Below are positions 1-8,269 of a stretch of DNA of 64,000 nt, piece by piece. The notes beneath the pieces were generated by a model. It saw only the letters and a list, made by a program, of their open reading frames with translations. It was not told the DNA's origin and ran no database searches. Location: assembly GCA_046330285.1 (NCBI GenBank), contig JAXLSX010000013.1, forward strand, positions 19,433-83,432. Direction: 5' to 3'. Source of the stretch: RHKX01 sp046330285 (GTDB lineage Bacteria > Actinomycetota > Thermoleophilia > Solirubrobacterales > 70-9). Within the stretch, counting starts at the first letter, position 1, and each line of letters opens with the position of its first letter. The position numbers and the translations under genes were made by a program.

Positions 1-638
1 TCGACCTGCTGCGGATCGCGCGGGCCTGGATCCGCGAGCTGCGGATCCCGTTCGCCGAGCGCAGCACCGAGGCCAACCTCGGCTGGTTCATCATCCTCGG
101 CACGATCCCGATCTCGATCTTCGGCTTCATCTTCCGCAACCAGATCGAGTCCGGCGCGCGCAGCCTCTACCTCGTCGGCTCGATGCTGATCGCGTTCTCG
201 TTCGTGATGCTCGCCGCCGAGCGGTACAGCAAGCGCGAGCGCCCGCTCAAGGACATCAACGGCCGCGACGGCGTCTTCATCGGCATCTGGCAGGCCTTCG
301 CGCTGATTCCCGGGGTCTCGCGTTCGGGCGCCACCATCTCGGCCGGTCTGTTCCGGAACTTCGACCGGACCGCCGCCGCCCGTTACTCGTTCCTGCTCTC
401 GGTTCCGGCCGTCGTCCTCAGCGGCCTCTTCGAACTCAAGGACATCGGCGGCGAGGGCAGCGTCGGCTTCGTGCCGACCGCGGTGGCGACGCTCGTCGCC
501 TTCGCCTCCGGATACGCGGCGATCGCCTGGCTGCTCCGTTACCTGGCGAACCACTCCCTCGCGGTCTTCGTCGCCTACCGGATTCCGCTCGGAATCCTCG
601 TGATCGCGCTCGCCGCGAGCGGCGCGATCACGAGCTGA
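1..638 (+). CDS. uppP: undecaprenyl-diphosphatase UppP (BacA family), 5' truncated
   Basis: Membrane enzyme that dephosphorylates undecaprenyl pyrophosphate to recycle the carrier lipid for peptidoglycan and other envelope polymers. The open frame runs in from the window edge (first full codon at base 3), so the N-terminus is missing and about 211 codons are visible. The family signature GVSRSGATISAG (about bases 315-350) matches the conserved phosphate-binding PGxSRSG motif. Several hydrophobic helices follow, ending in a typical C-terminal helix. The stop is TGA at 636-638, followed by a GC-rich hairpin. Its position beside the phosphate regulon may be coincidence. The family call is secure. 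Confidence 0.95.
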   Translation, partial: DLLRIARAWIRELRIPFAERSTEANLGWFIILGTIPISIFGFIFRNQIESGARSLYLVGSMLIAFSFVMLAAERYSKRERPLKDINGRDGVFIGIWQAFALIPGVSRSGATISAGLFRNFDRTAAARYSFLLSVPAVVLSGLFELKDIGGEGSVGFVPTAVATLVAFASGYAAIAWLLRYLANHSLAVFVAYRIPLGILVIALAASGAITS

Positions 639-654
639 ACGCTCCACAACGAAA

Positions 655-688
655 GCGCGCGGCCCAGGGGCAGGAGGAGGCCGCGCGC
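655..688 (+). terminator. GC-rich hairpin after uppP, terminator-like
   Basis: Perfect 10-bp inverted repeat GCGCGCGGCC (655-664) / GGCCGCGCGC (679-688) with a 14-nt loop, 16 nt after the uppP stop. No U-run follows, so it would be a U-less actinobacterial-type terminator rather than a classical one. Confidence 0.55.
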
Positions 689-745
689 CGCACGAGGATG
701 CGCTCCCGTGCTGGCAGGCACCTTCGCTGCGGGGAGACGGGGCCC

Positions 746-785
746 GGTGAACATCCGGAGACGGGGTTGTGAAAATCCGGTTACC
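746..785 (-). promoter_or_regulatory. tandem PHO boxes upstream of the response regulator
   Basis: Read on the minus strand, four 7-mers lie at exact 11-nt steps: GGTAACC (779-785), TTTCACA (768-774), CGTCTCC (757-763, degenerate) and GTTCACC (746-752). This matches the 11-nt direct-repeat architecture known for PhoP/PhoB-type operators. The boxes lie about 85-125 nt before the regulator start, which suggests autoregulation. A possible -10 hexamer TACGAT is at 823-828. Confidence 0.7.
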
Positions 786-869
786 GGGCCGCGAAAAGGC
801 CGAAATCGGACCGGGGCGCCGCTACGATGGCCGTGAGGCCGCGGCCCCTTCGCGCCCGGCCCGCTCGCG

Positions 870-1673
870 ATGAGCTCCTCCACCGGAACACTCCGAGTCG
901 CTGTCCTCGACCGCGACGGCGCCTTCCTCAAGGTGCTCGGCAACCGCCTCGACGCGGCGGGCTGGCAGCACCGCGTGCTCGGCGGCATCGTCCCCGTCGA
1001 GGAGCTCGTGGCGATGAAGATCAACGCGCTCGTCCTCGACATGTCGGTGCTGCCGCCCGAAGAGGCGTGGCCGTACCTCGAGCGGGTCTGCGGGATGTTG
1101 CCGGGCCTCGGCGTGATCATCTGCACGAACGAGTCGACCGTCGCCCAGCGGGTCCGCGGCCTCCGGCTCGGTGCCGACGACTGGGTCAACAAGCCCTGTC
1201 ATCCCGAGGAGGTCATGGCCAGGATCGAGGCCGTCGTCCGCCGCCGGCGTCGACGCAGCGCCGGCGAGCCCGAGCGCGGCCCCCAGGTCGTCGGGGAGCT
1301 CGAGATCCGCGCCGACCAGTACCAGGCGTTCGTCGCCGGCCGAAGCGCCGACCTCACCCGGCGCGAGTTCGAGCTCCTGCAGGCGCTCGCCGACGCTCAG
1401 GGCAGCGTGATCGAGCGCGGCGAGATCTACCGGCGCGTCTGGGGTTATGAGATGGCCCACGGAGATCGCTCCGTCGACGTCTTCATCCGCAAGCTCCGGA
1501 TCAAGCTCGAGCAGCTTTCGCCGAGCTGGTCCTACATCCACACCCACTTCGGGATCGGCTACCGCTTCGATCCCGAGCCGCTCGACCCGTCGGCATCCGA
1601 CGCTCCGGCCGGGTCCGCGAAGGACGTGGTGCCGGCGGAAGCCGAGCCCGCGCTCGAGCCCGCCGACGCCTAG
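870..1673 (+). CDS. PhoP/PhoB-like OmpR-family response regulator
   Basis: Two-domain regulator of 267 residues. The N-terminal receiver has acidic residues D14 and D16, predicted phospho-acceptor D57 (in LVLD), T86 and K108 (in NKP), so all canonical receiver residues are present. The C-terminal winged helix (about 140-230) contains LTRREFELL and ends in HTHFGIGYRF, typical of OmpR/PhoB proteins. A short Ala/Pro-rich tail follows. No histidine kinase lies beside it in this window. Its position directly ahead of pstSCAB-phoU, and PHO boxes at its own promoter and four others here, make it the likely phosphate-starvation regulator. No clear Shine-Dalgarno precedes the ATG, so the start is somewhat uncertain. 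Confidence 0.85.
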   Translation: MSSSTGTLRVAVLDRDGAFLKVLGNRLDAAGWQHRVLGGIVPVEELVAMKINALVLDMSVLPPEEAWPYLERVCGMLPGLGVIICTNESTVAQRVRGLRLGADDWVNKPCHPEEVMARIEAVVRRRRRRSAGEPERGPQVVGELEIRADQYQAFVAGRSADLTRREFELLQALADAQGSVIERGEIYRRVWGYEMAHGDRSVDVFIRKLRIKLEQLSPSWSYIHTHFGIGYRFDPEPLDPSASDAPAGSAKDVVPAEAEPALEPADA

Positions 1674-1693
1674 CCGCCGGCCCTCCGGCCCCG

Positions 1694-1733
1694 GTTAACA
1701 CCTTTTTCACAGCTCGGGCACAGGCTCGTAACA
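1694..1733 (+). promoter_or_regulatory. tandem PHO boxes upstream of pstS
   Basis: Four 7-mers at exact 11-nt steps on the plus strand: GTTAACA (1694), TTTCACA (1705), GGGCACA (1716) and CGTAACA (1727). All end in ACA. They are the likely binding array for the upstream response regulator, 111 nt before the pstS start codon. Confidence 0.75.
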
Positions 1734-1843
1734 AGGGCCCTGTCGATCGCTGGGACGCTGAGTTCGCCCGGAGAACCGTTCCGGGGCGCCCCCGTGCCCC
1801 CTCCGGATTGCATCCCAACAATCGACACAAGGAGTCACATTCA

Positions 1844-2947
1844 GTGAACTCACGCAAGTTCTTCGCAATGCTCGCCGCGGTGGCCCTGCTCGCCGTCGGC
1901 GTCGCCGCGTGTGGCGACAGCGACAGCAGCAGCAGCGACAGCTCCGGTGCGGCATCGGACTCGTCGCTCTCCGGTGAGATCGCCGGCGCCGGTTCGAGCG
2001 CCCAGGAGGCAGCCCAGGAGGCCTGGATCGCAGGCATCCAGGACGGCAGCCCGGACGTCACGATCTCCTACGACCCGGTCGGGTCGGGCGGCGGCCGCGA
2101 GCAGTTCATCGCCGGCGGCAACACCGACTACGCCGGCACCGACTCGCCCTTCGCGGACGAGGAGCTAACCGGCGCCGAGAAGCGCTGCACCGACCAGGGC
2201 GGCGAGATGATCCAGATCCCGGTCTACATCTCCGCGATCGCGGTCGTCTACAACCTCCCCGAGGTCGAGAACCTGCAGCTGTCGCCGGAGACGGTCGCCG
2301 GCATCTTCGACGGCAAGATCACGAACTGGAACGATCAGGCGATCGCCGCCGACAACCCGGACGCGACGCTGCCCGACAAGACCATCACGCCGGTCCATCG
2401 TTCGGACGACTCCGGTACGACGGCCAACTTCACCGACTACCTGGCCGACACGGCGGGGAGCGCCTGGTCCTACCCGGCGGACGACACCTGGCCGGTGAAG
2501 AGCGGCGAGGCCGCCAACGGCACCTCGGGCGTCATCGACGCGGTCAAGAACGGCGACGGCGCGATCGGCTACGCCGACGAGAGCCAGGCCGGCGACCTCG
2601 GCGTCGCCAGCATCAAGGTCGGCGACACCTACGTGGCGCCGAGCTCCGAGGGCGCGTCCGCCGTGCTCGACGAGTCGAAGGAGTCGACGGAGGGGAAGTA
2701 CATCTTCTCCTACGACATCAACAGGACGACGACGTCGCCTGACTCCTACCCGCTGGTCCTCGTCTCCTACGACGCGGCCTGCACGGCCTACGACGACACC
2801 GCCACGAGCGACATCGTCAAGGCGCTGCTGAACTACGTCATCAGCCCCGAAGGCCAGGACGCCGCGGCCTCGAACGCCGGATCGGCACCGATCTCCGACC
2901 AGATCCGCAGCCAGATCCAGCCTGCGGTCGACGCAATCGGGTCCTGA
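1844..2947 (+). CDS. pstS: phosphate ABC transporter substrate-binding lipoprotein PstS
   Basis: Extracytoplasmic phosphate-binding protein that delivers Pi to the PstCAB importer. I choose the GTG at 1844 rather than the ATG at 1808, because AAGGAG at 1829-1834 is correctly spaced and the protein then begins directly with a signal peptide. The lipobox ends in VAAC with the lipidated Cys at residue 23, followed by a Ser/Asp-rich linker. The mature part has the PstS fold, including AGSS near the start and the HRSDDSGTT phosphate-binding segment. Length is 367 residues. PHO boxes lie upstream and a strong hairpin separates it from pstC, which would let pstS be made in excess of the membrane subunits. 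Confidence 0.95.
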   Translation: MNSRKFFAMLAAVALLAVGVAACGDSDSSSSDSSGAASDSSLSGEIAGAGSSAQEAAQEAWIAGIQDGSPDVTISYDPVGSGGGREQFIAGGNTDYAGTDSPFADEELTGAEKRCTDQGGEMIQIPVYISAIAVVYNLPEVENLQLSPETVAGIFDGKITNWNDQAIAADNPDATLPDKTITPVHRSDDSGTTANFTDYLADTAGSAWSYPADDTWPVKSGEAANGTSGVIDAVKNGDGAIGYADESQAGDLGVASIKVGDTYVAPSSEGASAVLDESKESTEGKYIFSYDINRTTTSPDSYPLVLVSYDAACTAYDDTATSDIVKALLNYVISPEGQDAAASNAGSAPISDQIRSQIQPAVDAIGS

Positions 2948-2980
2948 CACCCGGTTGTCCGGAGCGAGTGATGAGTCGCA

Positions 2981-3012
2981 GGAGGCCCCGCTGCTGCCGC
3001 GGCGGGGCCTCC
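2981..3012 (+). terminator. pstS-pstC intercistronic hairpin (attenuator-like)
   Basis: Perfect 11-bp inverted repeat GGAGGCCCCGC (2981-2991) / GCGGGGCCTCC (3002-3012) with a 10-nt loop, 33 nt after the pstS stop. No U-run follows. It probably works as a partial terminator or mRNA 3'-end stabiliser that raises pstS over pstCAB. Confidence 0.65.
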
Positions 3013-3046
3013 GCGCCTCTCTCCGACTGACTACGAACGCAGAGAC

Positions 3047-4000
3047 TTGAGCAGCTACGACACAACCACCAACGCGGGCCAGATCCTCGCCGCCGCCAGC
3101 GGCGGCAGCCGCCGTCGCGGCGATCGGATCTTCTCCAACCTCACGGTCCTGGCGGGGATCACGATCCTGCTCCTCCTCGCCGGCGTCGCCGTCTTCCTGA
3201 TCGGCCAGGCCTGGCCGGCGATCACCGCCTCGACGGCAGAGCTTCCCGGGCAGGAGACCCTGGTCAACTACATCTGGCCGCTGCTCTTCGGCACGCTTCT
3301 CGCCGCCGCCCTGGCCGTCCTGATCGCGGTGCCGCTGGCGACCGCCGTCGCCCTCTTCATCAGCCACATCGCCCCGCGTCGGCTCGCTCAGCCGCTCGGC
3401 TACGTGATCGACATGCTCGCGGCGATCCCGAGCATCGTCTACGGCCTCTGGGGCATCGCCGTCCTCGGCCCGGCCACGGTCCCCGTGACCGAGTGGCTCG
3501 CCGAACACGTCGGGTGGTTCCCGCTTTTCGCCGGCCCCGCGTCGGTCACCGGCCGGACGATGTTCACCGTCTCCCTCGTTCTCGCGCTGATGATCCTCCC
3601 GATCGTCTCCGCGGTCGCCCGCGAGGTCTTCACCCAGACCCCGCGAAAGCTTCAGGAGGGCGCAACGGCCCTCGGCGCGACGCGCTGGGAGATGATCCGG
3701 ATGACCGTGCTCCCGTTCGGGAAGTCGGCGCTGATCTCGGGCTCGATGCTCGGCCTCGGCCGCGCCCTCGGCGAGACGATGGCGGTGGCGATCATCCTCT
3801 CCGGCTCGGGGATCATCAGCTTCAACCTGATCAGTACGACGAACCCGTCGACGATCGCCGCCAACATCGCCCTCCAGTTCCCGGAGTCCTCGGGGATCGA
3901 CGTCAACGTCCTGATCGCCTCCGGCCTCGTGCTGTTCGCGATCACGCTGATCGTGAACATGAGCGCGCGGGCGATCATCGCGAGGACGAACATCCAGTGA
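3047..4000 (+). CDS. pstC: phosphate ABC transporter permease PstC
   Basis: One of two membrane subunits of the high-affinity Pi importer, 317 residues. It starts at TTG 3047, and the N-terminal cytoplasmic stretch RRRGDRIFSNLT before the first helix is typical of PstC. Multiple transmembrane helices follow. The binding-protein-dependent permease (EAA) loop, around EGATALGATRWEMIRMTVLP, contacts PstB. No good Shine-Dalgarno precedes the TTG, so the exact start is moderately certain. The stop overlaps the start of pstA (GTGA, 3997-4000), which implies translational coupling. Confidence 0.93.
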   Translation: MSSYDTTTNAGQILAAASGGSRRRGDRIFSNLTVLAGITILLLLAGVAVFLIGQAWPAITASTAELPGQETLVNYIWPLLFGTLLAAALAVLIAVPLATAVALFISHIAPRRLAQPLGYVIDMLAAIPSIVYGLWGIAVLGPATVPVTEWLAEHVGWFPLFAGPASVTGRTMFTVSLVLALMILPIVSAVAREVFTQTPRKLQEGATALGATRWEMIRMTVLPFGKSALISGSMLGLGRALGETMAVAIILSGSGIISFNLISTTNPSTIAANIALQFPESSGIDVNVLIASGLVLFAITLIVNMSARAIIARTNIQ

Positions 4001-5067
4001 GCGGCTCGGCAACCACGCCCTCCGCGGCACGCGCATTGACGGCCGGCGGCGGGCACATGCCGAAGAACGCGACCTGGATCGCCGTCGTCGGCGCGGCGGC
4101 CCTGGTCACCGTGCTGCTGACCGTCTTCGGGATCTTCGCCTGGGGCTTCTTCGCGGTCGGGACCATGCTCGTCGCCACGGTCGGCGTCTACGCCTGGTCG
4201 CGCTCGGTCGAGGACAGGCGCCACGCGAAGGATCGCGTCGTGACCGTCTCGATCACCTCGGCCTTCCTGCTGGCGATGATCCCGCTCGTCTCGCTCGTCT
4301 GGACCGTCGTCAGCAAGGGGATCAACCGCTTCGACACGGCGTTCTTCACCGAGACCGCCCGCGGTGTCATCGGCGAGGGCGGCGGCGCCGCCCATGCGAT
4401 CTGGGGCACCGTGATCATCACCGGGATTGCAGCGCTGATCTCGGTGCCGATCGGGCTGATGGCCGCCATCTACCTGAACGAGTACGGCGGCAGCGGGCGC
4501 CTGAGCCGCGCTCTCACGTTCTTCGTCGACGTCATGACCGGCATCCCGTCGATCGTCGCCGGCCTGTTCGCCTACGCCCTGTTCGAGATCTTCCTCGGCC
4601 CCGGCATCCGCCTCGGGATCATGGGCTCGATCGCGCTCACGGTCCTGATGATCCCGATCGTCATCCGCTCCTCGGAGGAGATCCTCAAGATCGTCCCCAA
4701 CCACCTGCGCGAGGCCTCCTACGCGCTCGGGACGCCGAAGTGGAAGACGATCACGAAGGTCGTCCTGCCGACCGCCCTCGCCGGCCTGGTCACCGGGATC
4801 ATGCTCGCCCTCGCCCGGGTCATCGGCGAGACCGCCCCGCTGCTCGTCACGACCGGCGTCACCGACTCGATGAATCTGAACCCCTTCGACGGCCGGATGC
4901 AGAACCTCGCCGTCTACGCCTTCAACGAATACAAGAACCCCGGCGTCCCCCCGGAGCCCTCCATCGACCGGGCGTGGACTGCGGTTCTGATCTTGATCCT
5001 GATCGTGTTGATCCTCAACCTCGCGGCGCGGTTCGTCTATCGGCGTTACGGGACGGAGATCCGCTGA
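3997..5067 (+). CDS. pstA: phosphate ABC transporter permease PstA
   Basis: Second membrane subunit of the Pst importer, 356 residues from the GTG at 3997, which overlaps the pstC stop by 4 nt. The frame is open far upstream, but that part is a shadow of pstC. Two N-terminal hydrophobic helices (about residues 25-65) precede the usual PstA core. The permease loop REASYALGTPKWKTITKVVL lies near residue 240, and VIGETAPLL is a PstA hallmark. A C-terminal helix is followed by RRYGTEIR. It ends 25 nt before the chosen pstB start. Confidence 0.93.
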   Translation: MSGSATTPSAARALTAGGGHMPKNATWIAVVGAAALVTVLLTVFGIFAWGFFAVGTMLVATVGVYAWSRSVEDRRHAKDRVVTVSITSAFLLAMIPLVSLVWTVVSKGINRFDTAFFTETARGVIGEGGGAAHAIWGTVIITGIAALISVPIGLMAAIYLNEYGGSGRLSRALTFFVDVMTGIPSIVAGLFAYALFEIFLGPGIRLGIMGSIALTVLMIPIVIRSSEEILKIVPNHLREASYALGTPKWKTITKVVLPTALAGLVTGIMLALARVIGETAPLLVTTGVTDSMNLNPFDGRMQNLAVYAFNEYKNPGVPPEPSIDRAWTAVLILILIVLILNLAARFVYRRYGTEIR

Positions 5068-5092
5068 CTCCATGGAGGAGGAAAGGAAGGAA

Positions 5093-5995
5093 ATGATCGA
5101 AAGCACCGCCAATCCCGAGGTCGCCCGGGAGCCCGCCACGGCCGAGGTGTCGCCGCTCGGGCGCAGTCCCGAGCCGGCCCAGCGGTCGAGCTGGGGAGCC
5201 GGCAGGGAGGAGGCCACCGCAAAGCGGGTCGAAGCCCGCGACGTGAACCTCTTCTACGGCGACTTCCACGCAGTCGCCGACGTCGACATGACGATCGAGC
5301 CGAACAAGGTGACCGCCCTGATCGGTTCCTCCGGTTGCGGCAAGACGACGTTCCTGCGGTCGATCAACCGGATGCACGAGCTCACGCCCGGCGCCTACGC
5401 GACCGGCGCGATCGAGATCGACGGGCAGGACATCTACGCCCGCGGCGTCGATCCGGTCGAGGTCCGGCGGCTCGTCGGGATGGTCTTCCAGCAGCCGAAC
5501 CCGTTCCCGACGATGTCGATCTACGAGAACACTGCAGCCGGCCTCAGCCTCAACGCCTCCAAGGTCTCGAAGGCGGAGAAGGACGAGATCGTCGAGCGCT
5601 CGTTGCGCGGAGCTCACCTCTGGGACGAGGTCAAGGACCGCCTCGACAAGCAGGGTTCCGGCCTCTCGGGTGGTCAGCAGCAGCGGCTCTGCATCGCCCG
5701 CGCGATCGCGGTCGAGCCCGAGGTCCTGCTGATGGACGAGCCCTGTTCGGCGCTCGACCCGGTGGCCACGCTTGCGATCGAGGACCTGATCCAGGAGCTC
5801 AAGTCCAAGTTCACGATCGCGATCGTCACCCACAACATGCAGCAGGCGAGCCGGGCGAGCGACTACACGGCGTTCTTCAACCTCCAGAAGAGCGGCGATC
5901 CGGGCCGGCTCGTCGAGATCGGGGAGACCACCAAGATCTTCTCGAACCCCGAGAAGCAGGCGACCGAGGACTACGTCAGCGGGCGGTTCGGATGA
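5093..5995 (+). CDS. pstB: phosphate ABC transporter ATPase PstB
   Basis: ATP-hydrolysing subunit of the Pst importer. An in-frame ATG exists at 5072, but the ATG at 5093 follows a long purine-rich Shine-Dalgarno tract (5074-5091) and is preferred, giving 300 residues. The first 45 residues are a non-conserved extension. After that come Walker A GSSGCGKTT (about 78-86), the Q-loop in VFQQPNPFP, signature LSGGQQQR, Walker B LLMDEP followed by CSALDP, and the switch His in VTHNM. The stop overlaps the phoU start (ATGA, 5992-5995). Confidence 0.95.
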   Translation: MIESTANPEVAREPATAEVSPLGRSPEPAQRSSWGAGREEATAKRVEARDVNLFYGDFHAVADVDMTIEPNKVTALIGSSGCGKTTFLRSINRMHELTPGAYATGAIEIDGQDIYARGVDPVEVRRLVGMVFQQPNPFPTMSIYENTAAGLSLNASKVSKAEKDEIVERSLRGAHLWDEVKDRLDKQGSGLSGGQQQRLCIARAIAVEPEVLLMDEPCSALDPVATLAIEDLIQELKSKFTIAIVTHNMQQASRASDYTAFFNLQKSGDPGRLVEIGETTKIFSNPEKQATEDYVSGRFG

Positions 5996-6684
5996 CGACC
6001 ACGCGCCAGGGGTACCAGGAGGAGCTCACCGAGCTCGAGGAGCGGGCGCTCGGAGGGCTCGACCTCGTCGCCGAGACGCTGAGCCGGACGCTCGAGGCGA
6101 TCCGTCACTCCGATGTCGAGCTCGCGGAGATGGTGATCGCCGACGACGACCGGATCGACGGCCGCTACCTCGAGGTCCATCAGTCGATCCTGAACCTGCT
6201 CGCGTTGCAGGCGCCGGTGGCGACCGACCTGCGACTGATCGCGGCGCTGCTCCACGTCATGAAGTCGGTCGAGCGGATGGGCGATCAGTGCGTGAACATC
6301 GCCAAGGTGATCCCGCTGACAGGCCACGAACCGCCGCGGGACGAGGAGATGATGCGCGACATCATCACGATGGGCCAGCAGGTCAAGTCGCTCGTCAGCC
6401 AGTGCAAGCAGGCGTTCGCCGACCGCGACATCGACCTCTCCCGCGACCTGGTCCGCCAGGACGACGTGGTCGACAACCTCAACCGCCAGTGCTTCGCCCG
6501 GGCGATCGAGATCGGCGACGACATCGACACACGCGAGTGGGGGATCACGATGATGCTCGTCGCCCGCGCCCTCGAGCGGATCGGGGACAACGCGGTCGAC
6601 ATCGGCGAGCAGACGGCATTCGTAGTCACCGGCCTCTTCCGTGAGTTCGAGGATGCGTCCCACCCAGGACCTGCAGTCAGCTAG
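5992..6684 (+). CDS. phoU: phosphate transport regulator PhoU
   Basis: PhoU couples Pst transport status to the sensor kinase and is a negative regulator of the Pho response. The 230-residue protein has the two three-helix-bundle repeats of the family. Metal-binding-type motifs are recognisable: VERMGDQCVNIAK in the first half and LERIGDNAVDIGEQ in the second. It begins at an ATG overlapping the pstB stop by 4 nt, and its 3' end overlaps the next gene, so it belongs to the same operon. No anomalies seen. Confidence 0.95.
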   Translation: MTTTRQGYQEELTELEERALGGLDLVAETLSRTLEAIRHSDVELAEMVIADDDRIDGRYLEVHQSILNLLALQAPVATDLRLIAALLHVMKSVERMGDQCVNIAKVIPLTGHEPPRDEEMMRDIITMGQQVKSLVSQCKQAFADRDIDLSRDLVRQDDVVDNLNRQCFARAIEIGDDIDTREWGITMMLVARALERIGDNAVDIGEQTAFVVTGLFREFEDASHPGPAVS

Positions 6685-7312
6685 GCGTCACTGGAACGCT
6701 TTCGGGGCGAAGCCCCCGCAGGTGGAGATGTTCACCCTCCTGCGCAATGCCGGGCACAACCTGGCCGACGCCGCCGGGGCGCTCGACGAACTGCTGCGCA
6801 CCTGGCCCGAGGACCGCGGCCTCCGAGCCGAGATCACCCGGCTCGAGCACGAGGGCGACCGGCTCACCCACAAGCTCGTCAACCGGCTGCGCGAAAGCAA
6901 GCTCGCGCCGTTCGACCGCGAGGACATCCACGCCCTCGGCGGTGCCATCGACGACGTCGTCGACGACGTCGAGGAGGTCTCCGAGCAGCTCGTCATCAAG
7001 CACGTCGAGGCGCCGATGGAGCAGGCGCAGCAGCTCGCCGGGGTGCTCCGGGACAGCGGCCGCGCGTTGGCGGGCGCGCTCGACGGACTCGAGAAGCTCG
7101 ACCGCGTCGACGAGCGCCTGGACCAGATCCGCGAACTCGAACGCGAGGGCGACCGTCTCTACCGGGGAGCGCTCGCTTCCCTCTTCGACAACGCGATCGA
7201 CCCGATGTTCGTCCTCCGCTGGAAGGACATCTACGACGCGCTAGAAGAGGGGATCGATCGCTGCCGGACCGCCGGCAACAGCATCGAGAGCATCGTCGTC
7301 AAGCATTCCTAG
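6641..7312 (+). CDS. DUF47 / PhoU-like putative phosphate transport accessory protein
   Basis: All-helical 223-residue protein of the DUF47 family (TIGR00153-type), distantly related to PhoU and often paired with low-affinity Pit phosphate transporters. Diagnostic segments are LEHEGDRLTHKLVNRL and LEREGDRLYRGAL, each carrying the ExEGD core, and an acidic DDVVDDVEEVSE helix. The start may be GTG 6641 or ATG 6653; both overlap the end of phoU, so translation is probably coupled. No Pit transporter lies in the window. The 3' 72 nt overlap, on the opposite strand, the end of the isomerase-like gene. Confidence 0.85.
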   Translation: MSSRMRPTQDLQSARRHWNAFGAKPPQVEMFTLLRNAGHNLADAAGALDELLRTWPEDRGLRAEITRLEHEGDRLTHKLVNRLRESKLAPFDREDIHALGGAIDDVVDDVEEVSEQLVIKHVEAPMEQAQQLAGVLRDSGRALAGALDGLEKLDRVDERLDQIRELEREGDRLYRGALASLFDNAIDPMFVLRWKDIYDALEEGIDRCRTAGNSIESIVVKHS

Positions 7313-8161
7313 CTCGGCGCGGGTGCCGGCCGCGAGCTCGGTCGGGCGGGCCCGGGGCGGATGGATCTCGAGCAGCAGCGGCGCTCCATGGGGAGCGAGC
7401 AGCGCTCCGGCCTCGGCCCAGTCGATCGTGCCCGAGCCGGGGGCGAGGTGGAGGTCGAGCCGGAGCGGGTCGAGGCCGGGTCGCTGGTCGGTCGCGTGCC
7501 AGCGGGCACCGAGGTTGTCGTGGACGTGGAACATCGTCGCCACGTCGAGGACGGGCGCGAGCATCCGGTGCAGGGAGGTGCGCCGAAGCCCGGCGATCAC
7601 GTTCGCGTGGCCGACGTCGAGGCAGAGCCCGACGGCCTCGGAGTCGAGCCGGCGGACGAGCGCCCGGACCGCCAGCGGGTTGGCGGAGACGGTCTCCGGC
7701 CCGGGGTAGACGGGGGCGAGGTTCTCGAGCGCCAGCCGGACGCCGACGCGCTCGGCGGTCCGGCAGAGCACCGCGAGCGAGCGCGTCTCGGCGAGCAGCC
7801 GGTCCTCGGCGCCGCGACCCTCGAACACCATCTGCGCGTGATAAACGACCTGCTCGGCTCCGCACTCTGCTGCGTAGGAGAGCGCGCCGGCCAGCGCCCG
7901 GTCCGATGCCCGGTCGCCGGCGGAGAGATCTCCGGGCGCGTGAAGGACCGCCCGGAGGCCGGTCTGGCGCAGCGACGCCGCGACGGCACGAGCGTGGCGG
8001 ATGCAGCTCCGGGTGTCGGAGAGGACCGAGCTCGGGGGCGCGGGAAGCTGCACCCACCCGAACCCGGCCTCCTCGATCTCGGCGAGTAGCTCCTCGCCGG
8101 GCCACCACTCGTACGGGACATTGAGGCCCAGCCGGTCGCCGAGCGGATCTCCGATGCGCAT
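7241..8161 (-). CDS. sugar phosphate isomerase/epimerase-like TIM-barrel protein
   Basis: Member of the xylose isomerase-like / AP endonuclease 2 superfamily, 306 residues from ATG 8161. The open frame continues to 8257, but the extra part covers the PHO-box region and is not protein-like. Metal-site-like segments of the barrel are visible: LALENLAP (Glu), GLCLDVGHANV (Asp, His), FHVHDNLG (His) and LLLEIHP (Glu). The substrate cannot be told from sequence. Four 11-nt-phased PHO boxes lie immediately upstream, so it is probably induced by Pi limitation. Its 3' end overlaps the DUF47 gene by 72 nt in convergent orientation. Confidence 0.8.
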   Translation of the reverse strand: MRIGDPLGDRLGLNVPYEWWPGEELLAEIEEAGFGWVQLPAPPSSVLSDTRSCIRHARAVAASLRQTGLRAVLHAPGDLSAGDRASDRALAGALSYAAECGAEQVVYHAQMVFEGRGAEDRLLAETRSLAVLCRTAERVGVRLALENLAPVYPGPETVSANPLAVRALVRRLDSEAVGLCLDVGHANVIAGLRRTSLHRMLAPVLDVATMFHVHDNLGARWHATDQRPGLDPLRLDLHLAPGSGTIDWAEAGALLAPHGAPLLLEIHPPRARPTELAAGTRAELGMLDDDALDAVAGGPAAIDPLF

Positions 8162-8193
8162 GGGGGGAGGTTCCCCGCGGCTGTTCCGGAGCC

Positions 8194-8233
8194 GGTGAAA
8201 GTTCGGTGAATCAGGCGTGAAAACGCTGCTAAC
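8194..8233 (-). promoter_or_regulatory. tandem PHO boxes upstream of the TIM-barrel gene
   Basis: On the minus strand four 7-mers stand at exact 11-nt steps: GTTAGCA (8227-8233), TTTCACG (8216-8222), ATTCACC (8205-8211) and TTTCACC (8194-8200). The last ends 33 nt before the ATG at 8161. It is the clearest array in the window. Confidence 0.8.
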
Positions 8234-8240
8234 GACGATA

Positions 8241-8269
8241 TTTCCGGCGAACTTCACCTGCGGTTAACC
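8241..8269 (+). promoter_or_regulatory. PHO boxes facing ppx
   Basis: On the plus strand, TTTCCGG (8241, degenerate), CTTCACC (8252-8258) and GTTAACC (8263-8269) at 11-nt steps. With the minus-strand array beside it, this makes a divergent Pho-controlled promoter region. Confidence 0.65.

Noticed and set aside
1808..1843. ATG 1808 as the pstS start
   Set aside because: It would put a polar extension before the signal peptide and lacks a ribosome site; GTG 1844 has AAGGAG.
2165..4036. Very long antisense open frames (also 9464-12742, 11322-14132, 25590-27749, 43025-46414, 49227-51341)
   Set aside because: They lie opposite well-identified genes, have Arg/Asp/Gly-rich low-information sequence with no domain, and are the expected by-product of high GC content.
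8162..8257. N-terminal extension of the TIM-barrel protein
   Set aside because: It covers the four PHO boxes and is not protein-like.
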